64,000 nt of DNA, from contig NZ_CP119787.1 of assembly GCF_029338255.1 (NCBI RefSeq), positions 434,001 through 498,000 of the forward strand. Reading direction: 5' to 3'. The notes below the pieces were generated by a model. That model saw nothing but the letters and a program-made list of their open reading frames with translations, had not been told where the DNA came from and ran no database searches. The number at the start of each line of letters is the position of its first letter. Within the stretch, counting starts at the first letter, position 1. Positions 41,867 through 50,478 of this stretch are shown here, piece after piece. The position numbers and the translations under genes were made by a program. The stretch comes from Haloarcula halobia. Its GTDB lineage: Archaea > Halobacteriota > Halobacteria > Halobacteriales > Haloarculaceae.

Positions 41867-43060
41867 TTAGGGCTCGGGGCGCATCGTCTGTGACTCGGAC
41901 CCGCCCAGCGCGCCGTACTCGTTGCTGGATTTGATGATCGAGAGCGCGGTCATGATGTCCGAGCGGGTCAGCAGACCCAGGAACTCGCCGTCCTCGTCGG
42001 TGACCAGCAGGCGGCCGACGGAGTTCGACTGGAGTTCGGTCAGCGCGTCCATCACGGGGAGGTCGGGCGCGACGGTGAGTATCTCGGTGGTCATCACGTC
42101 GCCGACGGTGTAGGCGTCCCGTTCGACCTCGCGGACGGCGCGGGCGTCTTCAAGCGCGACCAGTCCGACGACCTCGCCGTTTTTCTCGACGGGGTAGCCG
42201 GTGTGGCGCTCCTCGAACATCGTCCGGATGAGCTCGTGGATGGACATCCCGGGACTGACCGAGGTGACGTGGTCGGCGGGAGTCATCACGTCCTGGACGG
42301 TGACCCCCTCGAAGGCCGCGCGCATCGAGGTCTGTCGGGCCTCGCCGGCCGCCCCGATGTAGATGAAAAAGGCCAGGCCGGCCAGGAAGATGTTCCCGGC
42401 GACGAACAGGCCAAAGAGGCCCAGGAAGATGGCGAAGATCTTCCCGACTTCGGCGGCGATCTTCGTCGCCTGGGCGTAGGGGCGCCGACGGGCCAGCAGG
42501 GCCCGGAGGACGCGCCCGCCGTCCATCGGGAAGCCCGGGAGCATGTTGAACGCGGCCAGCGCGACGTTCATCAGCGCGAGGTACGCGAGGACGAAGCGCA
42601 ACGCCTCGAGGACGACCGACTGGGTCCCGGGGATGACGACGAACGCCACGTACGACAGGGCCCCCAGCACGACGCTGACGATGGGCCCCGCGATGGCGAT
42701 GGCCAGCTCCTGTTTCCAGTCCTCGGGCATCTCGGTGAGCTGGGCGATGCCGCCAAAGAGCCAGAGCGTGATGGAGTCGATCGGGTAGCCGAATCGAATC
42801 GCGACCAGCGAGTGGCCCAGCTCGTGGAGGACGACGCCGGCGAACAGGCCGACGGCGGCGGTGATGCCGAGCACCCACACGAGGTTACCACTCGCCAGCA
42901 TCGCCGGGTCGAGCCCGGCCGCGAGCATCTCGTTCAGGAACCCGGTCGTCTGCTCGACTTGCGTCCCGATGATCCAGGCGAACAGGGGCAACACCAGCAG
43001 GAAGGTGAGGTCGAGCTGGATGGGTATCCCGAACGCGCTCCCGATGCGGAACCGGCGCAT
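41867..43060 (-). CDS. Site-2 protease (M50) with two CBS domains
   Basis: Intramembrane zinc protease of 397 residues. HELGH at residues 79-83 and the second zinc motif NMLPGFPMDGGR (172-183) are intact, within six or so helices. Two C-terminal CBS domains (about 255-310 and 320-380) probably bind an adenosyl ligand and set activity. Such enzymes release membrane-bound regulators. Its 3' end is the parent of the remnant at 30746. ATG 43060. Confidence 0.93.
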   Translation of the reverse strand: MRRFRIGSAFGIPIQLDLTFLLVLPLFAWIIGTQVEQTTGFLNEMLAAGLDPAMLASGNLVWVLGITAAVGLFAGVVLHELGHSLVAIRFGYPIDSITLWLFGGIAQLTEMPEDWKQELAIAIAGPIVSVVLGALSYVAFVVIPGTQSVVLEALRFVLAYLALMNVALAAFNMLPGFPMDGGRVLRALLARRRPYAQATKIAAEVGKIFAIFLGLFGLFVAGNIFLAGLAFFIYIGAAGEARQTSMRAAFEGVTVQDVMTPADHVTSVSPGMSIHELIRTMFEERHTGYPVEKNGEVVGLVALEDARAVREVERDAYTVGDVMTTEILTVAPDLPVMDALTELQSNSVGRLLVTDEDGEFLGLLTRSDIMTALSIIKSSNEYGALGGSESQTMRPEP

Positions 43061-43148
43061 ACCGGATGTTGTCGGCCAGGCGACTTAAACGCGCTGTGGC
43101 TGTGGCGTGTCGAGTGACTGAAGTAGGTCGCCGGTCCTACCTTGGGGC

Positions 43149-45194
43149 GTGTCCCAGCAGGCTGCACAGGTCGATACCCTCTTTCTCCACGAGCGCGGCG
43201 AGGAGTTCCGGGTCGTCGGCCAGCGCGACGGGGAGCGACTGTTCCACGGGGTCTTAGAGCTCAAAGAGACCGGTGCAGGCCCCCGTCCGCGCCGGCTCCG
43301 CATCAGGGACGGTGCGGGCGAGGACCTCCGGTCGCCGGACCAGTTCGTCGACATCGCGCGCCGTGCAGCCCGCATCCGCATCTCCGAACAGACCTCCCGG
43401 CGGGCGCGAGAGCGCGCCCGGGAGATGCTCGACGCCTACCAGCTCGACGCGAAGGTGGTCCGGACCTGCCGGTTCTGTGCCGACGCCGGCCGGTACGCCC
43501 CGATAACGAGCGAGACGGCCATCACGGCCGACGACGAGACCATCTGTCCCGACTGCGCGAAGGAGGAACTCGACCGGGAACTGGCGTTCAACGGCGCGAT
43601 AACCAGCGACGCCAGGGACCGGCTCGAGGACCTCCTGCTGGAGGTCCAGGACCTGGAGCGAATCACGAACCTGCTCTCGGGCGACCTGGACCCGGACCTG
43701 ACGAAGTTCGACGAGATATCGGCGACGGTCGACGACGTCGACCTCGTGCCGACCGACTCGCTCTCCTTGCATCCCGGCATCCAGCAGCATCTGGAGTCGC
43801 GCTTCGACACGCTGTTGCCGGTCCAGAGCCTCGCGGTCGAACACGGCGCGACCGACGGCGAGGACCAGCTCATCGTCTCGGCGACGGCGACGGGCAAGAC
43901 GCTCGTCGGCGAGATGGCCGGCCTCGACCGCGTGCTCAACAACAAGGGCAAGATGCTGTTTCTCGTCCCCCTCGTCGCGCTGGCCAACCAGAAGTACGAG
44001 TCCTTTCGCGACCGCTACGGCGACATGGTCGACGTCTCCCTGCGCGTGGGCGCCAGTCGCATCTCCGACGAGGGTGGCCGCTTCGACCCGGAGGCGGACG
44101 TCATCGTCGGCACCTACGAGGGCATCGACCACGCGCTCCGGACCGGAAAGGACCTCGGCACCGTCGGCACCGTCGTCATCGACGAGGTCCACACGCTCGG
44201 CGAGGACGAGCGCGGTCACCGCCTCGATGGCCTCATCTCCCGGCTGAAACACTACTGCGAGACCGGCGGCGCTCCGGCCAGCGACGACACGCAGTGGATC
44301 TACCTCTCGGCGACGGTCGGCAACCCCGGCCAGCTCGCCCGGAAACTGCGTGCGAACCTCGTGGAGTTCGAGGAACGACCCATCCCCATCGAGCGCCACG
44401 TCACGTTCGCGGACGGGCGTGAGAAGATAGATACCGAGAACAAGCTCGTCAAGCGGGCCTTCGACACGAAATCGAGCAAGGGGTACCGCGGCCAGACCAT
44501 CATCTTCACGAACTCCCGGCGGCGCTGTCACCAGATCTCCCGGAAACTGGAGTACAGCTCGGCACCGTACCACGCCGGCCTCGACAACCGCAAGCGCCAG
44601 CAGGTCGAGCGCCGGTTCGCCGATCAGGACATCGCTGCGGTGGTGACGACGGCCGCACTGGCCGCCGGGGTCGACTTTCCGGCCTCGCAGGTCGTCTTCG
44701 ACTCGCTGGCGATGGGTATCGAGTGGCTCACCGTCCAGGAGTTCGAGCAGATGCTCGGCCGCGCCGGCCGCCCGGACTACCACGACAAGGGAACCGTCTA
44801 CCTGCTGGTCGAACCCGACTGTTCGTACCACAACAGCATGGAGATGACCGAGGACGAGGTGGCGTTCAAGCTCCTGAAAGGCGAGATGGAGCCGGTGGTC
44901 ACCCGCTACGACGAGAGCGCGGCCGTCGAGGAGACGCTGGCGAACGTCACCGTCGCCGGCAATCGGGCGAAGGCGCTCAACGACCGGATGGTCGGCGAGG
45001 TGCCGACGAAACACGCACTGGGCAAGCTACTGGAGTACGAGTTCATCGACGGCCTCGAACCGACGCCGCTGGGCCGCGCAGTCACCCGCCACTTCCTCGC
45101 GCCCGACGAGGCGTTCCAGCTGCTCGATGGCATCCGCAAGGGGCTGGACCCCTACGACATCGTCGCCGGGATGGAGCTGCGCGACGAGCACTGA
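43149..45194 (+). CDS. COG1202-like superfamily-2 helicase
   Basis: A 681-residue archaeal helicase. The N-terminal domain holds a zinc finger (CRFCADAGRYAPIT, then CPDCAKEEL). Helicase motifs: SATATGKTLVGEM (I), VIDEVHTLGEDERGH (II, DEVH), YLSATVGN (III), TNSRRRCHQI (IV), AAGVDFPASQVVF (V), QMLGRAGRPDY (VI). It ends at MELRDEH, where some family members continue with a Cys-rich/YPGD module found here at 29161. GTG start 43149. Substrate unknown; a role in RNA or DNA remodelling is likely. Confidence 0.88.
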   Translation: MSQQAAQVDTLFLHERGEEFRVVGQRDGERLFHGVLELKETGAGPRPRRLRIRDGAGEDLRSPDQFVDIARRAARIRISEQTSRRARERAREMLDAYQLDAKVVRTCRFCADAGRYAPITSETAITADDETICPDCAKEELDRELAFNGAITSDARDRLEDLLLEVQDLERITNLLSGDLDPDLTKFDEISATVDDVDLVPTDSLSLHPGIQQHLESRFDTLLPVQSLAVEHGATDGEDQLIVSATATGKTLVGEMAGLDRVLNNKGKMLFLVPLVALANQKYESFRDRYGDMVDVSLRVGASRISDEGGRFDPEADVIVGTYEGIDHALRTGKDLGTVGTVVIDEVHTLGEDERGHRLDGLISRLKHYCETGGAPASDDTQWIYLSATVGNPGQLARKLRANLVEFEERPIPIERHVTFADGREKIDTENKLVKRAFDTKSSKGYRGQTIIFTNSRRRCHQISRKLEYSSAPYHAGLDNRKRQQVERRFADQDIAAVVTTAALAAGVDFPASQVVFDSLAMGIEWLTVQEFEQMLGRAGRPDYHDKGTVYLLVEPDCSYHNSMEMTEDEVAFKLLKGEMEPVVTRYDESAAVEETLANVTVAGNRAKALNDRMVGEVPTKHALGKLLEYEFIDGLEPTPLGRAVTRHFLAPDEAFQLLDGIRKGLDPYDIVAGMELRDEH

Positions 45195-45256
45195 ACCTGC
45201 CGCCGGGCTGACGGGACGGCCGTACCTTCTTGTAGGGCCGTCTCCTTCCGGGTTCC

Positions 45257-46606
45257 ATGGGGCTGTTCGACAGTATCAGGAACGCCGTCGGCGGGTCGGC
45301 CGACGACGACGGCGACGACGCGTCGTCGCTGCTAGACAGCACCACGCTCGACCCGACGGACTTCCGCACGCGGGCCGAGTCGGTCGCCGAGGCCGACGGT
45401 CTCGACTTCTCGCGTGGATCGCTCGCCCACCTCGAGACTCACGTGGCGTCGCTGTCCGACCCCGAGACGGCCGACGACGTGGCTGCTGCGACGACGTACG
45501 CGGATCCGGCCCTCCGGTACGGGAGCTACTTCGGCGAGGTGCTCGTTCGCGCGTACGACGGCGCCTGGACGCGCGACGAGGGCTGGGGGGTCACCGTCGC
45601 CGGCCCCGACGACGAGGTGACCGTCGCCGTCTTCGACGTCGCCGCCCGCTCGCTCGACGGTGACCCGGTGTTCGCGGCCATCGTCGAGCGTCTCGAGGCG
45701 GAGCTCGCGCTGGGGGCCGACGCGAACGCAGACGGCCCGTCCACGGCACCCGAACCCGAGGCGAGTGCCGACGAGGGGGCGAGCGATCCGGCGGCTGTCC
45801 CGGAAGCGGACACCGAGGACGCCGCGGCCGCTGGTGACGACGCGTCCTCGGGACACCCCTCCGGGGAACCGGAACCCGACACGGGGACCGACGTTTCGGA
45901 CCCGGAGGACGGTCCTCCGGGCGAGGCTGACACACAAGCGAATGCCGCCGACCCGGAACCGGACCGGGACGCCGACGAATCGGCTGCCGCCTTCATCGCC
46001 GAGGCCGAGTCCGACGCCGCCGAGGCAGGCGACGACGAGGCCGTCGAGACGGCCGGCGCTTCGGCCCCCTCCGCCTCCGAGGGGGCTTCGGGTGGCGGCA
46101 TCGACCTCGGGAACGACGCCCCGGCCGCGGAGCCGTCAGGGCCCGCGGACGCACCGGACGCCGAGGACCCTGACCCGGCCGCGGGCGACGGCCTGCGGGC
46201 CGAGTACGCCGAGACGGCCCAGGAGTTCGCCGCGTTCTGGAGCGAACGCGACCTGGACTTCGAGCCCGACTCGCTGTCCCGACTCGACACGCTCGTCGAC
46301 GGCGAGTGGGACGCCGGGCGGTTCCGGGACGCCACGTTCGGCGCCGACGACGACTTCGACGACCGGGCCTTCACGAGTCTCGTCACCGAGCTCGGGAGTT
46401 ACTTCGGCGAGGTGCTGGTGCGCACGGTCGACGGCGAGTGGACCGAGGCGACCGACCACAGGGCGGCCGTCGTCGTCGCCACCGACACCGGGGCGCTCGC
46501 GGTCCCCGTGTTCCAGGTCGCCGAGAACTCGCTCCGACAGACCGCTGTCTTCGAGCGGAGCTACGAGGCGCTGCTCGAGGACATCGGCCGGGACGACGTC
46601 GCGTAG
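45257..46606 (+). CDS. Two-repeat acidic protein, unknown function
   Basis: A 449-residue protein with two copies of a compact domain (about 30-160 and 315-445), each containing GSYFGEVLVR followed by W and a beta-rich tail, separated by about 150 residues of Asp/Glu/Ala/Ser-rich low-complexity linker. The repeats suggest duplication of one ancestral gene. The Trp/Phe core resembles the DUF3806-like 'GxYxGE' fold (weak inference). The linker is likely disordered; it needs care in gene calling because other frames also stay open. Confidence 0.78.
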   Translation: MGLFDSIRNAVGGSADDDGDDASSLLDSTTLDPTDFRTRAESVAEADGLDFSRGSLAHLETHVASLSDPETADDVAAATTYADPALRYGSYFGEVLVRAYDGAWTRDEGWGVTVAGPDDEVTVAVFDVAARSLDGDPVFAAIVERLEAELALGADANADGPSTAPEPEASADEGASDPAAVPEADTEDAAAAGDDASSGHPSGEPEPDTGTDVSDPEDGPPGEADTQANAADPEPDRDADESAAAFIAEAESDAAEAGDDEAVETAGASAPSASEGASGGGIDLGNDAPAAEPSGPADAPDAEDPDPAAGDGLRAEYAETAQEFAAFWSERDLDFEPDSLSRLDTLVDGEWDAGRFRDATFGADDDFDDRAFTSLVTELGSYFGEVLVRTVDGEWTEATDHRAAVVVATDTGALAVPVFQVAENSLRQTAVFERSYEALLEDIGRDDVA

Positions 46607-46661
46607 GCCGCCGCCACCCCGTACCCGTATCCTTTTGCTACTGGCATCGCTCGTACCCGAC

Positions 46662-48548
46662 GTGGTACTTGGACCCGTCACACCGGGCATGGCGTTCGTG
46701 TTCGTCGTCATTCTGGCCGCGCTGGTGCTGTTCGCGACGGAGGCGCTGCCGGTCGACGTGACCGCTATCGCCGTCATGGTCACGCTGATGCTGGTCGAAC
46801 CGGTGACCGCGGTCGCCGCCGACGCCGGCCTGCTGGCCGGTCCGATATACGTCCTTCACCAGCCCGGTGACGGCGTCTCGCCGCTCGCACGCGGCCTCTC
46901 CGGGTTCGCGTCGACGGCCACGATAACCGTCCTCGCGATGTTCATCCTCTCTGACGGCGTCCAGCGGACCGGCATCGTCCAGATGCTCGGGCACCGCCTG
47001 GCGACCCTGACCGGCGAGGACGAGTCCCGGCAGCTGGGCGCGACCGTCGGCCTCGTCGCGCCCATCTCCGGGTTCATCAACAACACCGCGGCCGTCGCCA
47101 TCCTGCTGCCGATGGTGACCGACATCGCCCACAGCGGCAAGGTGTCGCCGTCGAAACTGCTCCTCCCGCTCTCGTATGCCTCGATGTTCGGCGGCATGTT
47201 GACCCTCATCGGGACCTCGACGAACATCCTCGCCTCCCAGATCTCGGCGGAGCTGCTCGATCACCCCTTCGGGATGTTCGAGTTCACGCAGCTGGGCGCC
47301 GTCGTCACCGTCGTCGGCGTCGTCTACCTGCTGACCGTCGGGCGCTACCTGGTGCCCGGCCGAATCGACGTCAAGGACAACCTCACCGCCGAGTTCGAGA
47401 TGGGCGAGTACCTCACCGAGGTGGTCGTCCGCGAGGACTCCCCGCTCGTCGGCGAGACGGTCCAGGAGGCGCTGGCCGAGACGGAGTTCGACGTCGACGT
47501 CGTCCAGCTGGTCCGTGGCGGGCGGACGTTCCTCGAACCGCTCGGCCCCAAGGGAATCCAGGCCGGCGACGTCTTCGCGGTCCGGACCGACCGGGACACC
47601 CTGGTCGAACTGCTCGACGCCGAGGGGCTGGACCTCATCCCCGAGGTGCAGGTCGACGACGAGGAATTAGAGAGCGCGAGCGAGCGCCAGAACCTCGTCG
47701 AGGTGGTCGTCGCACCCGGGTCCTCGCTCATCGGGCAGACGCTCGCCACGTCGAACTTCCGCCAGCGCTACGACGCGACGGTGCTGGCTCTGCGCCACGG
47801 CGAGGAACTGTACCGCCGCCGGATGGACCGGGTCCGCCTGCGCATCGGCGACACGCTGCTTGTCCAGGCGACCCCCGAGAGCATCGACCGCCTCAACGTC
47901 AACCGCGACTTCATCGTCGCCCAGGAGGTCGAACGCCCCGACTTCCGGCGCGAGAAGATCCCCGTCGCCGTCGGCATCGTCGCCGCCGTCGTCGCCGTCG
48001 CCGCGCTCACGCCGATCCACATCGTCGTCGCCGCGCTCGCTGGCGCCGTGGCGATGGTCGTCACGCGCTGTCTCGAACCCCAGGAACTGTACGACGCCGT
48101 CCAGTGGGACGTCATCTTCCTGCTCGCGGGCGTCATCCCGCTTGGCGTCGCTCTCCAGGAGACCGGCGGGGCGGACCTGCTCGCGGACCTCTTTGTCCTC
48201 GCGGCCCCCGGCCTCCCGGCCATCGTGGCGCTCGGCCTGATGTACGTCGTCACCGCGCTGCTGACGAACGTCATCTCGAACAACGCTTCCGTCGTGTTGA
48301 TGATCCCCGTCGCCGTCGAGGCCGCCCAGCAACTCGGCGCCAACCCCTTCGCGTTCGTCCTCGCCGTGACCTTCGCCGCCTCGACGGCGTTCATGACCCC
48401 CGTGGGCTACCAGACGAACCTGCTGGTCTACGGGCCCGGCGGCTACCGCTTCACCGACTACCTGCGGGTCGGTGCCCCCCTCCAGGCTATCTTCGCCGTC
48501 GTCACGACGCTCGGTATCGCCTTCTTCTGGGGCCTCGCTCCCGCGTGA
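46662..48548 (+). CDS. SLC13-type anion permease with two TrkA-C domains
   Basis: A 628-residue transporter of the DASS family (divalent anion:Na+ symporter). Helices flank FINNTAAVAILLPMV and TLIGTSTNILAS in the first half, and TNVISNNASVVLMIP and AFMTPVGYQTN in the second; these are the paired substrate-site hairpins. Two RCK/TrkA-C domains (about 235-300 and 320-410) lie in the central loop. GTG 46662 was chosen: it sits about 30 bp after CCTTTTGCTAC, so the transcript is probably leaderless. ATG 46689 is the alternative. Confidence 0.92.
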   Translation: MVLGPVTPGMAFVFVVILAALVLFATEALPVDVTAIAVMVTLMLVEPVTAVAADAGLLAGPIYVLHQPGDGVSPLARGLSGFASTATITVLAMFILSDGVQRTGIVQMLGHRLATLTGEDESRQLGATVGLVAPISGFINNTAAVAILLPMVTDIAHSGKVSPSKLLLPLSYASMFGGMLTLIGTSTNILASQISAELLDHPFGMFEFTQLGAVVTVVGVVYLLTVGRYLVPGRIDVKDNLTAEFEMGEYLTEVVVREDSPLVGETVQEALAETEFDVDVVQLVRGGRTFLEPLGPKGIQAGDVFAVRTDRDTLVELLDAEGLDLIPEVQVDDEELESASERQNLVEVVVAPGSSLIGQTLATSNFRQRYDATVLALRHGEELYRRRMDRVRLRIGDTLLVQATPESIDRLNVNRDFIVAQEVERPDFRREKIPVAVGIVAAVVAVAALTPIHIVVAALAGAVAMVVTRCLEPQELYDAVQWDVIFLLAGVIPLGVALQETGGADLLADLFVLAAPGLPAIVALGLMYVVTALLTNVISNNASVVLMIPVAVEAAQQLGANPFAFVLAVTFAASTAFMTPVGYQTNLLVYGPGGYRFTDYLRVGAPLQAIFAVVTTLGIAFFWGLAPA

Positions 48549-48604
48549 CACAGGCGGCCCGGCAACGAAACCCTTTACTCCGTGACCGCGGGATACTCAG
48601 ACGC

Positions 48605-48675
48605 GGGACCGTGGGTTAGTGGTATACTCCGGGCCTTGGGTGCCCGTGACCCCGGTTCGAATCCGGGCGGTCCCA
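48605..48675 (+). tRNA. tRNA-Pro (anticodon TGG)
   Basis: Acceptor GGGACCG/CGGTCCC, anticodon stem CGGGC/GCCCG with loop CTTGGGT (anticodon TGG), T-arm CCCGG-TTCGAAT-CCGGG, discriminator A at 48675. No intron or encoded CCA. The dispersed repeat element begins two bases after it. Confidence 0.95.
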
Positions 48676-48677
48676 CT

Positions 48678-48797
48678 CCACCTTTTTCTGCGTCGGGTTC
48701 GCGCTTCGCGCGAACCACTCCTTGAAAAATCTGGACCAAAAAGGCGGAATCGTCGCAAAGCGGCGATTCCGTGAAACCGCTCGCTTCGCTCGCGGTA
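48678..48797 (+). repeat. Dispersed intergenic hairpin element, copy 3
   Basis: CCACCTTTTTCTGCGTCGGG directly follows tRNA-Pro. Hairpins: GGTTCGCGC/GCGCGAACC (48696-48716), CGGAATCG/CGATTCCG with extra pairs and an A-rich loop, and CCGC/GCGG near 48777. The blocks CCACTCCTTGAAAAA, TGGACCAAAAAGG and GTGAAACC are retained. The T5 tract could terminate the tRNA transcript. Confidence 0.82.
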
Positions 48798-49042
48798 CAG
48801 CTTCTCGGTTGGGTGTCGGTCAGAAGCGTCTGTCATATCTATGGGCCGAATCTCTAGGCTACCACACGGCAATTCCACTGTGGCTGTCCTCACTTCCGGA
48901 ATTGATCAGTACAGACGGTATGCTACTGAGTTGAAACAAGCGCCCACGTGTTGAACTGAACCTCCCATCTGAGCGCTCCATCCCACCCCACGTAACGCTG
49001 ATTATCATCGACAGATTGAATAGGAAATAAAATAGTTCTGCT
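48798..49042. other. AT-rich gap before pilin-like gene
   Basis: About 245 bp without a convincing gene. The end (AGGAAATAAAATAG near 49022-49036) is a TATA-rich promoter for the pilin-like gene. Composition is lower in GC than neighbours, consistent with accessory DNA next to a tRNA. Confidence 0.5.
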
Positions 49043-50044
49043 GTGTACGTGACGGTGGATAATATACTGGGGGCCGACGATGCCGTCTCGTCGGTTATCT
49101 CTGTCGTCCTCATGGTGGGTATCGTGGTGATACTGGGGGCCGTCGTCTCGGTGTTCGCGCTGGGGATCGGAGAGAGCGTCGATAGCACCGCTCCAAGTGC
49201 GTCCTTCGAGTTCAAGATCCTGGACAACGGTGACATGCAGGTCACCCACGCGAGCGGTGACACGCTCGACGGGGGCCAGTTGCGGTTCGCGGGTGCCGCA
49301 CTCGAAAAAACCTCGTTCGGTGGCATCAGCGAGTGGAGTGGGAAGGTTAAAGCGGGTGACTCGGCGACGGTCAACGTCAAAGCCGAAGAGACGCTGAGAC
49401 TCATCTGGCGGTCGTCAGCAGGCGACGAGACCGCCACGGTTGCGGAGTACGAGGTTCCGGACGACGCAGGTCCCTCCGGGGCAGTCAGTATCGGCACCGT
49501 ACAGTCCGTCACCGACGAGGTTTCTGTGTCGGTCGGCACACTGAGTAGAATAAGTGGAAACGCAAACCTCGTGGTCGAAACAGCCGGTGGCGCTAAGACA
49601 TCACAATCGGTCAGTTCGGGGGCAACGCCGACCGTGTCGCTCTCGGTTGACGAGACTGAAACCGTGACGGCGACGCTGTACGAGAGTGGTGAGACCGGCG
49701 AGATTGCATCTGCTTCGGACTCGCCGACAAAACAGGCGTCAATTGGCAGTGTTGACGCAACGGGTGCCGCCGCTAGTAACGGTGACGTTGCTGTTAACAA
49801 CATACAGTTCAACGGGGTGCAAAATGACAAAGTCTACGTCGTCATTGACGATGACCCGACGCAAGGAAACGGTGACGGTGACGCGCAACCAGTAGAATTT
49901 TGGGTTTCGACTTACGGTGGTTCTGTGACGAAGTCCGTTCAGGATTACTTCATCGCTGATGGTGAGACAATCACGGTGACGGTGTACGAAACCGATAGCA
50001 AATCGACCAAACTGAAAACCGCCACGGCAACGGCGACGGACTAA
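49043..50044 (+). CDS. Archaeal type-IV-pilin-like surface protein
   Basis: A 333-residue protein. The N-terminus DDAVSSVISVVLMVGIVVILG is a class III signal/hydrophobic helix (residues 13-35) as in haloarchaeal pilins; it would be processed by a prepilin peptidase and assembled through this helix. The remainder is Ser/Thr/Asp-rich and beta-structured, with repeated VSVGT/VSLSVDET segments. Start is ambiguous among in-frame GTGs at 49043, 49049 and 49055. No pilus-assembly genes are nearby. Confidence 0.82.
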   Translation: MYVTVDNILGADDAVSSVISVVLMVGIVVILGAVVSVFALGIGESVDSTAPSASFEFKILDNGDMQVTHASGDTLDGGQLRFAGAALEKTSFGGISEWSGKVKAGDSATVNVKAEETLRLIWRSSAGDETATVAEYEVPDDAGPSGAVSIGTVQSVTDEVSVSVGTLSRISGNANLVVETAGGAKTSQSVSSGATPTVSLSVDETETVTATLYESGETGEIASASDSPTKQASIGSVDATGAAASNGDVAVNNIQFNGVQNDKVYVVIDDDPTQGNGDGDAQPVEFWVSTYGGSVTKSVQDYFIADGETITVTVYETDSKSTKLKTATATATD

Positions 50045-50478
50045 CTGAGGGAGAGTCTCGTAGTCGTTCATAGACGCGCTCTTGGGAGTATCGAACATCT
50101 TAAACGGTCGGACGGCTTGTTCGTTCCGACTGGCTAGGATGAATCTTGATCAATTTTTGTGACTGTGTAACAGCATCTTGAAGCCCAGTCTCGTTATGTG
50201 ACTTGAGTCTTGAGACCCAGGGCTAGGATTCGTTCAGCTTGCCGATAAACTGACCAATTAATTTGGTTCAGACTATCTGCAACCGATTCCCTACGTGGCG
50301 TGTCTATGCCAGCACCTCTTTACTTGGATTGAACGACTGAACACTGCTACGAGCGACCCCACCCCATCGTTTCACGGCCGAACCGTTCGCAGTCCCCGAC
50401 TTCGACTGGAGCGAAATCCACTTTCGCCCCGGCTTGCGAACCTTCTTAGGTCATCGGGCACAACCACTGTCCACTCAG
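50045..50478. other. Gap upstream of mcm, no gene seen
   Basis: 434 bp. AT-richer in the first part (ATTTTTGTGACTGTG, TTGATCAATTTTT), with several short dyads but no convincing coding frame. The last 60 bp contain CCTTCTTAGG (about 50441), suitable as the mcm promoter about 30 bp before ATG 50479, so mcm may be leaderless. Confidence 0.5.

Noticed and set aside
50245-50340. Possible remnant of a transposase (a frame containing CLCQHLFTWIERLNTATSD)
   Set aside because: Too short, without a DDE or other motif, and without inverted repeats; not enough to call.
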